Of a DNA stretch of 64,000 nt, positions 1 to 10,027 are shown piece after piece (within the stretch, counting starts at the first letter, position 1; every line of letters begins with the position of its first letter). A program made the position numbers and the translations under genes. The notes under the pieces were generated by a model. That model did no database searches. It saw only the letters and a program-made list of their open reading frames with translations, and was not told where the DNA came from. This DNA comes from Pithys albifrons albifrons. Its lineage: Eukaryota; Chordata; Aves; Passeriformes; Thamnophilidae. The DNA lies in contig NC_092497.1 of NCBI RefSeq assembly GCF_047495875.1, positions 3,605,437 through 3,669,436 of the forward strand, in the 5' to 3' direction.

Positions 1-2150
1 CCTCATTGTTCTCACTGAAAGAGATGCCAAGAGTAATCAAGCAGCATAAATTATAAAATATAAGTTCAACATTAGAATGTCATTGTTTCAATGTTTTAAG
101 GAACCTGCAGTGTGAATAAGGCAAAGTGCTGGCTATAAAACATTTAGACAGGTTTATCTTGCTTTCAGGAAATGTCCATCTCTGCTCTCACTGAAGTAAA
201 AAATAAACTTCCTGATGCAGCATGGCTTCCAAAACCTTTCAAAACAGTTTCTACAAAATAAAGTGCTTGCATTTTTTTAACATAGTGAAACTCTCCTCTG
301 TAAGGCAATGGTGTGTCACAGAAAACCAATTAAAACCATTTTGCCAAAGGCCTGAGGACTTAAGACACATGTGCTTGTCAACAGAGATTTTTTGCAAGTG
401 GTGAATAGTGAACTACTCCTATGCAAGCAATTATTTTTGAAATAACATCAAAATCACTCTTTTCAACAGATGCACTACTTCTTCACTAGATGTTTAAAAC
501 CATTCTCACCCCACTTGAATCTTTATATCAACTCTTTCTTTTGTCCCTTTCATATAAATTCACTTTCCATTTGCAATTCTTGTCACAAATCAGCTTTAAC
601 TCAGTACTTTTCACACTTTCCTTGCCTTCTTTCTATCACTAATGACTCATTGGTCATATGTTTACATGTAAGAAGAAACGCCACCAAGAACCACAATAGC
701 TTTAGAAGGTTTTTGCAGCATCCAGCACGAAGGAACAAGGATGTCCAGGCTTACCATAACACAGATGCACCAAAAAACCTCAAATAAACAAAACTGAAAA
801 CTAATCAAACAAAAATCCCAAACAACTCCACACAATAGTCCCCAAACTCAACAGCATTGTATGGGTGAGAATAACAATCACCTGTAAAGTGGAGGGTGCC
901 TTGCACCTCCTTTTCACCACTGGGTGCCAAATTGTGTTTTATTAGCCAAAGAAGGCTCCAGTAGACAAAATCAAAAAGATTACAAGGGCCCATGTTGTAG
1001 CCACGGTCTGTAGTGCCTCATGATAATATACATTCCTTGTGTATTGAGATAATATCATGGGGTGTTTTTCTCTGGTAGAATGCATATCTGTTGTTAAATA
1101 ACCGATGACAAAGGCTGGCACATTATTAAAGGCTGGACTGAGTTCAGAATTTAATATTCCCCTTGCATTTCAAACAATTTTCAATGTCCACAACTGTCAT
1201 CCAACATTGTTTCCAAGTCACAATTCAGTGGGAGAAAAATAGCGATCCATGTAGAGCTTCACAGTGACACATCTGTTATGTTATTTATCTTAAGTGTGAA
1301 GACAGGAATGAACTATCTTCCAGCCTTATAATTCAGAATTGAAAATAATAGAAACTAAAGGAAGAAAAGAAAGGGACAGAATCTCTGTGTGAATGTAGGT
1401 TAATGGACTATCATGTGAAACTGCTTTTGCCAGAATTTCTCTGATTGCTTCCAAGTCTACTTATCATGATGTAAATCAGGAGGAGTTCCATTAAATGTAT
1501 CGACTCACATTGGCCCAAATAGCTGCAAAAGAGGTCTAAATGAGACACAGTATCACTGTGACAAGCCAGTCTTCTGAAGTCTTTCCATGATTAAAACAAT
1601 GTGACGAACATCCTAACCTTACAGACCTGAAATGTCCTCCAAAGCAGCTGCCTGACACTGTATATTTTAAAGCCTTCCCCTCCTTGCAAGTCCATATTTA
1701 GGGCTTGTCCCTCCCGGCCCCAGCCAGCACTCACTGCACACAGTTTCATGGAACTTCCAAACATTTCCTGTGGAGAAAAAAATCCCCAAACTTTCTGAAC
1801 TCTATTTTGCTTCAGGGCATCTAATCTTGAAAGTTATGTGTGCTGTTAAAAATTGGCTTTCAAATCATGGAACGAGGCCTTTAGGGATACTTTCTTTCTC
1901 TTTTTTTTTTTTTTCCCTCTTCATAAGAAGTTTCAGAGCTGCAGAGCCTCAAGCCAAAAAAAATAGTTGTACAGGCAAGTTTTCTACAGAACAAGAGACA
2001 TGCTGGGGTGCTTGCTTGAGGCTGTTTCACCCTCCCACATTTGCATGCCTCCCACAAGGATCCACGTAGCTGATATGAAAATGAGTGCATGAACTCCTGG
2101 GTGAACTTTTAATTTGGCCTCACTTCCTCCTCTCATCCTGACCATGCCAT
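1..2150. other. unique non-coding DNA, no gene seen
   Basis: No gene, RNA gene or recognisable mobile element was found here. The sequence is AT-rich and stops are frequent in all frames; the open frames at 470-787 and 1770-2069 show no recognisable protein family and no start or splice context. A T-run at about 1901-1914 and a short A-run near 1957-1965 are the only low-complexity features. The right edge abuts the tail of a minus-strand CR1. Confidence 0.6.
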
Positions 2151-2822
2151 GCAATCCTAGAACAGTTTGGGTTGGAAGAAACCATAGATATCTACCTCCA
2201 ATCCTTCTGTCATGGACAGGGACACCTTTCACTAGGCCAGGTTGCTCAGAGCTTCATCCAGCCTTGAACACTTGCAGGGGTGAGGCAGCTACAATTTCTC
2301 TGGGAATGTATGCCAGGTCCTCACTGCCCTCACAGGAAAGAAATTTTCCTTAATATCTACTCTAAACTTACTCTCTAGTCCTGTCATTTCCCCTTGTCCT
2401 GTCACTCCAAACCCTTGTAAATAGTTCCTCTCCATATTTCTTATAGTTCCACTTTGGTACTGGAAGACTGCAACTAGGTCACCTTAAAGATGAACGGGGT
2501 TCAGCTGAACAATCCCAATTCTTTCAGCCTTTCCTCACAGCAGAGCTGCTCCAACCATCTGATCATCTTGATGCCATCTCTAGACTCACTCCAACATCTC
2601 CCTGTCCTTCCTGTGCTGTTGTTCCCCAGGACTGGAGGCAGATCTGCAGGTGGGTGTCACCTGAGGGGCAGAGGGGCAGAATTCCCCCCTCCCCTGCTGC
2701 CCACACTGTGGGATCAGCCCAGCACAGGGGGCAGTTTCTGGGCTGGGGCATGTCCAGACTCTCACCTACCAACACCTCCAAGTCTTTCTCCCAGGGCTGC
2801 TCCTTCTGTTCATTCCCCAGCC
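2151..2822 (-). mobile_element. CR1 LINE fragment, 3' part
   Basis: This is a 5'-truncated CR1 non-LTR retrotransposon read from right to left. Its 3' end is at about 2151, where the plus strand shows the usual 'gtttgggttggaag' motif, followed by the reverse-complement CR1 landmarks 'catggacagggacacc' and 'ctaggccaggttgctc'. Further right, the complement matches the ORF2 C-terminal region, including the segment around 'gaggaaaggctgaaagaattggg' in complement. Point changes and small indels leave no open reading frame. The right boundary is approximate. It forms an inverted pair with the CR1 at 2895-2998. Confidence 0.9.
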
Positions 2823-2894
2823 TCCTTCAGACTCATTCTTCTTGATTGCAAATGACTTTCCAGATACTTTTTTCAGGAAAACCAGGTTAAATGA

Positions 2895-2998
2895 GGCTTG
2901 GAGCAACCTGGTCTAATGGAAGATGTCCCTGCCCATGGCAAGGGGGTGGTACAAGATGATCTTTAAGGTTCTTCCCAACTTAAATCATTCTAGAACTC
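2895..2998 (+). mobile_element. CR1 LINE 3'-terminal fragment
   Basis: About 100 bp of CR1 3' end in plus orientation. The segment runs through 'gcaacctggtctaatggaag', 'tgtccctgcccatggcaa' and 'gatgatctttaaggttc' to a decayed tail 'attctagaactct'. It is non-coding 3' UTR and 3'-terminal ORF2 sequence. It lies head-to-head with the minus-strand copy on its left, so transcription across both would give a long inverted repeat. Confidence 0.88.
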
Positions 2999-5301
2999 TC
3001 AAGCCTCCACAGTAATGAGCTATCGGAATTTGATGGTCCCAAAGCACCAATTATTACAGCTTCTGTTCTGGGATTATGCTTTTCATCTAACCAGGGTTGC
3101 ACTTTCTCAGAATGTATTCATATTTACAGGAATAAGGTTGTCACCAGTCATTGCAGTTCCTGATGTGGTTTGCCCTGGCAATTAATGCCACACAGATGCT
3201 TGATACTTCTTTCCTCTCAGTGGGATGAGTAACAGAATTGAGGGGGAAAAAACAAACAAACAAAATTTGTGTGTTGAGGTAAAGGTTGTTCATTAGGGCA
3301 GATAAGGAAGAGATGGTGATAATGATAGTAATAATAATTATAATATTGACAAAAGAATTGGATACCAAAATGTTATGCCCAGTGCAATTTCTCCCCATCT
3401 GCAACCTCCTTACTGATTACTATTTAGAAATTGTAGTTCTTACCCACAAATTACCAGATCCATACTTTTTATTGGTGTGCTGTTACATGTGATAGAGAGG
3501 GCTTAGCTTCTGCTTTTGTTAGAATTCTTTTTCTCCTTTTTCTTTTTTTTTTCTCCTTTTTTCCCCACAGACAATACTACACATATATAGACTTTTCTCT
3601 TTCCTACATTTTAGGGCCAAAATGATCACTATTCAGTGGCATGACCTCCTGCATTACAAATAAAGCCTCAAAGTTTTGCATTGTGAGCCTTGAAATGGTA
3701 AAATTATGTTGGAGAAGATGAATGAATGCTTTCAGATTTCGCTTTAAAAATGGCTTGTCAAAGATTCATGCACAAAGGGAAATGCTTAAATTGTTTCACA
3801 CACCAAACAGGCTGTTAGATAGAGACTTCTTCTTTAGCACTATTACTGTTATTTATTGTATATTGTGGCACTGCCCCCAGTTGTGCCTTTTCTTCTCCCT
3901 TCCTGACTCTGAATGATTGCAAACAAAGGCACTGACCATGCCAAGCTTCACACCCATGGTGAATCTCACACACTGCAAGTGTTTCCTCTGAAAACTGTGT
4001 CTGTACACAGACACAGTGGGGATGATGTCACAGATAGGTGCCTGTGCCTGCACAAGCACAATAATAGCGTTGGTGGGAAAGTGCAGGTACTTGCTCGTGT
4101 CTTTCTATACTATTCTTACACAGTACTCACAAATTATTTATTTTCCTGATAGTTACACGGGAAATTCCCTGGTTAGCTGAAATCACAGTCTACTCTGATC
4201 TGGGTACTTGAAGGCAAGTACATGGGTCAGGTGTGAGATGTCTCTACATGTTTTCCTATCCCACAGGGCCAGAAGATAAACTTTATTTCATACACTGAGG
4301 AGTCCTGGCACAATGCAGAGGCACTTCTTGCCCTCAAAGTGCCAGATTAACAGCACAACAACTGGGAAAACGCATTTCTTCAGCATCTGGGGTTGCACTG
4401 TTGACGTGGTGGTCTGTCCTGCATGAGTGAACAGGAGTACAAACATGCCTTTTCCTACTGTGTGGTGTTCTCTGAGTTTAGTTTACCTACACAGAAGGTT
4501 TTTCAAATGCACTTAACGGGTATTAACTTGTAGTTTCCTTACAGCTCTCCAGTCAGGTTGCTGAGCAATTAATTGCATACTTTCTGTTTTCAGAAACTCA
4601 CATGGAGACTCCAAGGACTAAATCAACTTAAGGTGCAGAAATTTGTTCTACCACAACTAATTATCCAATGAAAACTCTCAGTTCAGCAATATATCTGAAA
4701 ATAGAGTGTTTGGAAAGCCAACATGGCATTTCAGTCTATTTATAATATAAAGCTTCACTATAGCCAATGCTGTTAAGAGGTTTATATGGTATATAGCATG
4801 AAGTTTTGGTCTTTAATTACTCCTTTAATCTTTGCTGAGCTTGTTCCTGAGAACAAGTTGCACTCCTGCTTTTTACAGGATAAGAGTTTCCAGGAATGCA
4901 TCAGACTGCCTCAGGGGTCAGAGAGTGCATTTATGGAGCACCACTTTATTTCAGCCCAAGTCCTGACTGATCTGGTTTTGCTTAGTGGAAGTGTAATTAA
5001 TATAGCTAATTAACAACTGACCACAAAAAAAAATGGATTTTTTCCCCCTCCCAGAGTAAGAAAATTTACAGACATCCTCATTTGTTTCACATAGTTCCTC
5101 TTCCACCTGGAAGGGTCAGCTGTTTGTAGAGTTGTTAGATCTCTGTATGTTAATATGACAACTATATTAAATAATGTGAAGAATATGTTAATGTAGGGAT
5201 TATGTTAAATTTTAAAATTATAATGATGTTGTCCATTTGTGTTGTCAGAAGGATGACTCACAGGACTACAACATTTTTCTTTTTTTTTGTTACATTTTCA
5301 G
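2999..5301. other. unique non-coding DNA, no gene seen
   Basis: AT-rich unique sequence without recognised genes. It contains an ATA/AAT-rich patch at about 3318-3352 and a long pyrimidine tract at 3526-3570 ending in CAG, which looks like a strong splice acceptor. The frame after that acceptor stays open for about 31 codons, but I see no donor, so I do not call an exon. A weaker acceptor-like site ends at 4593. Confidence 0.55.
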
Positions 5302-5370
5302 ACCATATTCAGGGGTCCAGATGGCACTTTGACTCCAGTTACAAACTCATGGGAAATTCTCAAAGATAAG
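5302..5370 (+). other. candidate internal exon, 69 nt, phase 0-0
   Basis: A T-rich tract (about 5274-5298) leads into a CAG acceptor at 5299-5301. The next 69 nt are open in the frame that starts exactly at the acceptor, giving 23 codons beginning TIFRGPDGTL and ending NSWEILKDK, and are followed by an AAG|GTATTT donor at 5368-5376. The length is a multiple of three and both junctions are phase 0, so it could be skipped or included without a frame change. I do not recognise the peptide. A stretch of this length is stop-free by chance fairly often, so this is inference from splice signals only. Confidence 0.25.
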
Positions 5371-6334
5371 GTATTTTCTCTACTGTCCTGCAGTATAACA
5401 GGGAGAGAGCACAGATGTTTGTTTCAAAATGGCAGTACTTTTTCCAAACTCCTGGAAAACCATAAAGGATGAACAACTCTATTGTTTTCTGCATACCCTT
5501 GAAAACTGGTTTAAGATGCTGAGTAATGGGAGAATCACCCCTTTTTGCAATTATAGAGCTCTCTGTAAGAACAGAGCTCCTATTTACCACATATCCCTAA
5601 TTCATCATTAGCTGAAGATAAACATTAAAGGAAAAAGGGATATTTACTACTGTACACTTTTGGCATTTGATGCAGAAATAGATACCCCAGGTGGCAATTG
5701 TCCACGTCTTTGCTACCTCGATCTCAGCTTCCATTTTCATGCAATGTGTGTACTGTTTCCCTCATGAAAGAGGATTCTGATCTGGAGACACATTCCCTTG
5801 CAGACTTAACCTTTCCTTGGGATTCAAATTAGATACTCTCATTCAGCAGGATTTCTCAGAATTTCAGAAATGCAAATGGCCTTTAATCACAGCAAATTAG
5901 AGATAATTCCTTGCTAGCAATACAAAACTCACCCACTGGAAAAAAAAAATTTCTTGCCAGAGAGAGATTCAATCATTCATACATAACTTTTGTTTTTCTC
6001 AAAATCTCTGTATCATATAAAGTGATGGTTGACCTGTATTCATGCACGCAAGTGAGACTTCATGTGTGTGGTTAGCTCTTAATGCTTGGACAAGGTTCTT
6101 GGACACAAGTGTATCTGAATAAGGCTTTGACAGCTTGCTGGATGGATGACACTTCATCCTGTTTTGACCAAGATCTGCCTGCTGTAAAGTTATTGCACAA
6201 CTCTGGAGAATTACTGATTGGTCACCAAAGGCACATGGACTACACCATTTCCCAATACTGGATTAAGATTTTAAATGATGCACAATCACCACATTGGTTT
6301 CTGGAATATGCTAAACATCATGAAAGATGAAGAA
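5371..6334. other. unique non-coding DNA, no gene seen
   Basis: Unique AT-rich DNA between the candidate exon and the purine-rich satellite. The 82-codon open frame at 6082-6330 has no recognisable domain and ends at the edge of the satellite; I treat it as a chance frame. Confidence 0.5.
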
Positions 6335-6979
6335 GTATGAAGGAGGGAGGGAAGGGAGGGAAGAGAGGGGAGGGAGCGGGGGAAGAGGACCGTGGGGAGA
6401 GAGAAAGGGGAGGGGAGAGAAGGAGTGGGGGAGGAAGGAAGGCAGTCAGGCAGTCGGGCAGGCAGACAGGCAGGGAGGAATGAAGGCAGGCAGGAAGGCA
6501 GGCAGAATGGCAGGCAGGAAGGAAGGCAGGGAGGAATCTGGAAGGAAGGAAGGAATTCGGAAGGAAGGAAGGAATTCGGAAGGAAGGAAGGAAAGAATTC
6601 GGAAGGAAGGAAGGAATTCGGAAGGAAGGAAGGAATTCGGAAGGAAGGAAGGAAGGAATTCGGAAGGAATTTGGAAGGAAGGAAGGAAGGAATTCGGAAG
6701 AAAGGAATTCGGAAGAAAGGAATTCGGAAGGAAGGAATTCGGAAGGAATTCGGAAGGAATTCGGAAGGAATTCGGAAGGAAGGAAGGAATTCGGAAGGAA
6801 GGAATTAGGAAGGAAGGAAGGAAGGAAGGAAGGAAGGAAGGAAGGAAGGAAGGAAGGAAGGAAGGAAGGAAGGAAGGAAGGAAGGAAGGAAGGAAGGAAG
6901 GAAGGAAGGAAGGAAGGAAGGAAGGAAGGAAGGAAGGAAGGAAGGAAGGAAAGAAGGAAAGAAGGAAGAAAGGAAGAAC
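6335..6979 (+). repeat. GGAA-based purine satellite with GAATTC-containing units
   Basis: A 645-bp block with almost only purines on the plus strand and three zones. The left zone (6335 to about 6540) is a degenerate GGGA/GGCA mixture. The middle zone (about 6540-6807) is GGAA repeats interrupted by GGAATTCGG; I count 14 GAATTC sites between about 6552 and 6792. The right zone (about 6808-6951) is pure AAGG, roughly 36 units, with AAGA-interrupted units after it. Open frames of 222, 138 and 180 codons cross it because the tetranucleotide array contains no stops; they are not genes. GGAA is the core of ETS-family transcription factor sites. Confidence 0.97.
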
Positions 6980-8798
6980 TGACATCACCCTGTAAGAAGC
7001 TGTGGACTATAGCGAAGGGTTTTGGTTTATGACTAAGAAAATAAGAAGAAAAGAAAATAGAGAAAATGAATCTGAAGAAATAAAAGCCAAAATGTAAGGC
7101 ATAGAAGCATATATCAACAAAACTCTTTGCTAATATTTGATAGATTAATTGACTGGCTTGATATTAGTGAAGGCAAAAAGCTGCTAAACCATGAGGATTT
7201 GGAGACCACACAATACTGCAATGACTCTGTAGTGGTATTCCTATGACTACACAAATCCACAGGAGTTCTGGAAGCTTATGGCAAATGGCCTGTGCATCTA
7301 CATGAAGGAATAAAAACACAGTATGTTTATCTCATACAGCTGCACAAGTTTCCTGTGATCAGCTTATTTGAATTGCTGAGGGTAACTGAGCTGATGAATG
7401 ATTTGTATTTTTGTTCAAATGAGTTTTTAACTCCTAGAGTAGCCTTTCCCACAGAGCTGTTTGAACTGCGGTTATCTATAATTTATGTAGATACTTTTAT
7501 TCGTAGAAATTCTTTGCAAGTCCGTTTTGATTTTTGAAAATTGATTATAGAAAATGAGCTTTGACCAACAGTTTCCTGACTATGAGGCATTCATGAATGG
7601 CACCTACTCACTACAAAATGTCCATTATGTGTCATGTTTTACTGCAGTCATAGGGTACTGTCCTCGGAGTGGTCAGTGCAACTGCAACTAGTGACTGGAT
7701 GACTGAAGTATAGAGACCCATCTTGAATCATGAATGACATACAAATATTCAGAAAAGCTTCATGTGGGGAACATAAGGGGCCTGAAAACAGATTCAGAGA
7801 AGACTGTGGTCATTCATATACTCATGAATAGTCTTATGAGACCTAAGAGGTGTACATCCACATACTAATATGTGCCAAGCCTCATTTTGTTATTCCAAGG
7901 GCTTTAATCTAACTCAGAGGGAGATCATTTACATGAAAGAGTCATTAAAGAAAGTGCATAAACAGCCTTTGAAAGAGAGATGAACACACAGATCTACCTC
8001 CTTTCCAAAGCAGGCATCTGCCACACTAGATTTGAGAACTCTACAGTTAATTGATGTCTCTTTCAGACTCAAAAAAATCTTGGATTATTTTCTCATCAGC
8101 CTCACCACCTCTACAAAAGAAAAAAAAAGTGCTGAATTTACTGTAGTGTGATCTGGTGTCTGCTGAGCTCTCTCTAGGAGCTACAAGGTCTATTTTGAAT
8201 TTGTTAAGGTAAACATGAACTCAGACCTAGGCTTCACATGGAGTCCTGTTCTCCAACAAGTACAACTGCTAGCTTCATTTATAAAGGATATGCAACATCA
8301 ACAGCCTTTCCTTTCTCTCCTACCGTGTAAAGAAAGAAAGGACTCTGGTGTGAAAAAGCATCACTGTATTTTAGAACACCTGCAGAAAGAGAAAATTAGA
8401 TACTGGGAAGAGTGTGGGGTTTTTTCCTAAAAAAGTCATTGATGGGGTTCAGGCTTATCCAATATTAGTTGGTGGGTCAGATAATATTTTCAGAGTTGAA
8501 ATTTTGACTCTGTTCTGAGGAAAGGCACAACTCAGCATGATTGAGCAGGTTCTATCAAAACAAAGTGATACAGTCAGGGATATAGTTAGCATTCAGCAAA
8601 CTGCAAATGATGTCTCTGTCTATATACCTGTGAAAAACAACATTACAGAGAAGCAGATCTTTAAAAATCAGAGTTGTACCAAGGGAAGGCAATTGAGATC
8701 CATAATATGCAGTCATCTGTTGAGTCATTTCCCAAGCTTTGATTTGTCTCATGAGAGGAAATTGAGAGCTAAATGGCAACTTTCTTATCAAATTCTGA
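6980..8798. other. unique non-coding DNA, no gene seen
   Basis: AT-rich unique sequence. Short frames such as 7292-7537 and 8215-8430 show no recognised family. No CR1 or LTR landmarks are visible. Confidence 0.55.
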
Positions 8799-8804
8799 AA
8801 TGTT

Positions 8805-8916
8805 TTAAAAAAAACAACAAACCCCAAAACAAACAAACATACCCCCAAACAAACCAAAAAACTCCAAACCAAACCAACCAACAAACCAAAAAAAAAAATC
8901 CACAAAACCCCAACAC
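8805..8916 (+). repeat. A/C-rich low-complexity tract (AAAC/AACC)
   Basis: About 110 bp with almost only A and C on the plus strand, made of irregular AAAC and CCAAA motifs with an A-run near its right end. The 132- and 159-codon frames crossing it are artefacts of the composition. It resembles the reverse complement of the G/T-rich tract at 52829-52978. Confidence 0.85.
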
Positions 8917-9507
8917 ATGGGATAGCACTGTTTAGGCTAAACTTCCCAAGGGTTGTGATTATAAGATTACAATAAGGATATCTAGAAAAGAAATAATCTA
9001 AACTAATGAGATTAAGTAGGGTGAGATCATCCATTGATGAATTTATCCCATGACCAAGAACAATGTAATGGGATTAATGACGAAGATTTTTGATCATAAT
9101 AAGATGTGGGCTGATGCCTGAGAGAAAGTTCACTGGTCTCAGCAACTACAGCAAGTCCCCTGTGTAAAGACAACACATAATGCCTAATTTTCAAAATGAC
9201 TTTCTGTGAAGAGGTGCCATTGCAATAGTTTTATGGGAAAGCTCCATGGAATTTAATAAGTAACTTCCACCTTCCTTTCATTATTTCTTCTTTTGGACTG
9301 GCCCATCTAAATGCAATGGAAAGTCTGCATTCATGGCAAAGCTTTTATATAACTAAAGCATCTCCCCAAGTCATCTTATGTCAGAGGAGACCCAGGGTTT
9401 ATACACTGGCAAAAATACTACAAGAGATGGATAGACGAGGACACCGAAGTCCAGGAACCCGGCTCCCCGAATATGGAAGCTCTGCGAGAGATTTATAAGG
9501 ACTCTAA
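8917..9507. other. unique non-coding DNA, no gene seen
   Basis: Ordinary unique sequence with no recognised feature. Its last bases (9503-9507) form the left copy of a probable 5-bp target-site duplication of the adjacent LTR. Confidence 0.5.
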
Positions 9508-10022
9508 TGTTCACACCCTATATTGATGTTTCCTCAGTTTGAATGTTATACACCCCAATGTGTCTACCCTGGTTGTTTTTCCCTTGGTAGTTCCTTGTCC
9601 AAGTTCCCTCTTCCCACAAAACCCTCCGGGTCGCAGCCCCCTGTCCTGGCCCGATCCGGCCATGGGGGCAGTTGCCGGCGGGGCCGCCCACGAGGCGCCG
9701 CTGGAGCCCGGGTGGGGACTGTCCCCGCCTCGAACTGCCTGAAGCCCTACGGTGACTTTCCCCGCCCATCTCATTCTCCCATTGGTCCTTTTGCCGCTCC
9801 TCCCCTCCCTCCTTCCCTTCGTTTGCATGTACCCAATGAACTGTGTTACTCCTCCCCGTCTCCGCCCCTCTTCCCCGCCTACATCCGGGGAATTCCCATG
9901 CTCTCCTCAAAAGCCAGCGCGCGGCAATAAACTTGGCTTTTCCTCGTGGACTCCTGGCGAGTGCGGGCTTGTTCCGTTCGGGACGGTCGCCGGGCCGGGG
10001 GCGGGAGGAGCCGTCCCTCGCT
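9508..10022 (+). mobile_element. solo LTR of an endogenous retrovirus
   Basis: A GC- and CpG-rich block of about 515 bp that contrasts sharply with AT-rich flanks. It starts with TG and contains an inverted CCAAT box (ATTGG) near 9781-9785, a direct CCAAT at about 9833-9837, GC-box-like CCGCCC motifs, and an AATAAA signal at 9926-9931 followed by a GC-rich U5-like segment. TCTAA occurs both just before it (9503-9507) and just after it (10023-10027), as expected of a 5-bp target-site duplication. Its last two bases are CT rather than the usual CA, which could be mutation or a slightly wrong boundary. No gag, pol or env sequence flanks it, so it is a solo LTR. The alternative is an ordinary CpG-island promoter. 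Confidence 0.65.
9926..9931 (+). promoter_or_regulatory. AATAAA polyadenylation signal in LTR
   Basis: A canonical AATAAA lies about three quarters of the way through the LTR, where the R/U5 region of a retroviral LTR would carry it. It follows a CAAAAG and CpG-rich stretch. Its position supports plus-strand orientation for the element. Confidence 0.6.
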
Positions 10023-10027
10023 TCTAA

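Noticed and set aside
4594..4632. 39-nt open microexon-like segment after TTTTCAG
   Set aside because: The donor (AAG|GTGCAG) is poor and the segment is too short to judge.
6327..6995. 222-codon open frame rich in G, R, K and E (and frames of 138 and 180 codons in the same block)
   Set aside because: A GGAA tetranucleotide array has no stops in any frame, so long frames are automatic; there is no codon structure beyond the repeat.
8537..9034. 132- and 159-codon frames on opposite strands
   Set aside because: Both depend on the A/C-rich low-complexity tract and have no recognisable domain.
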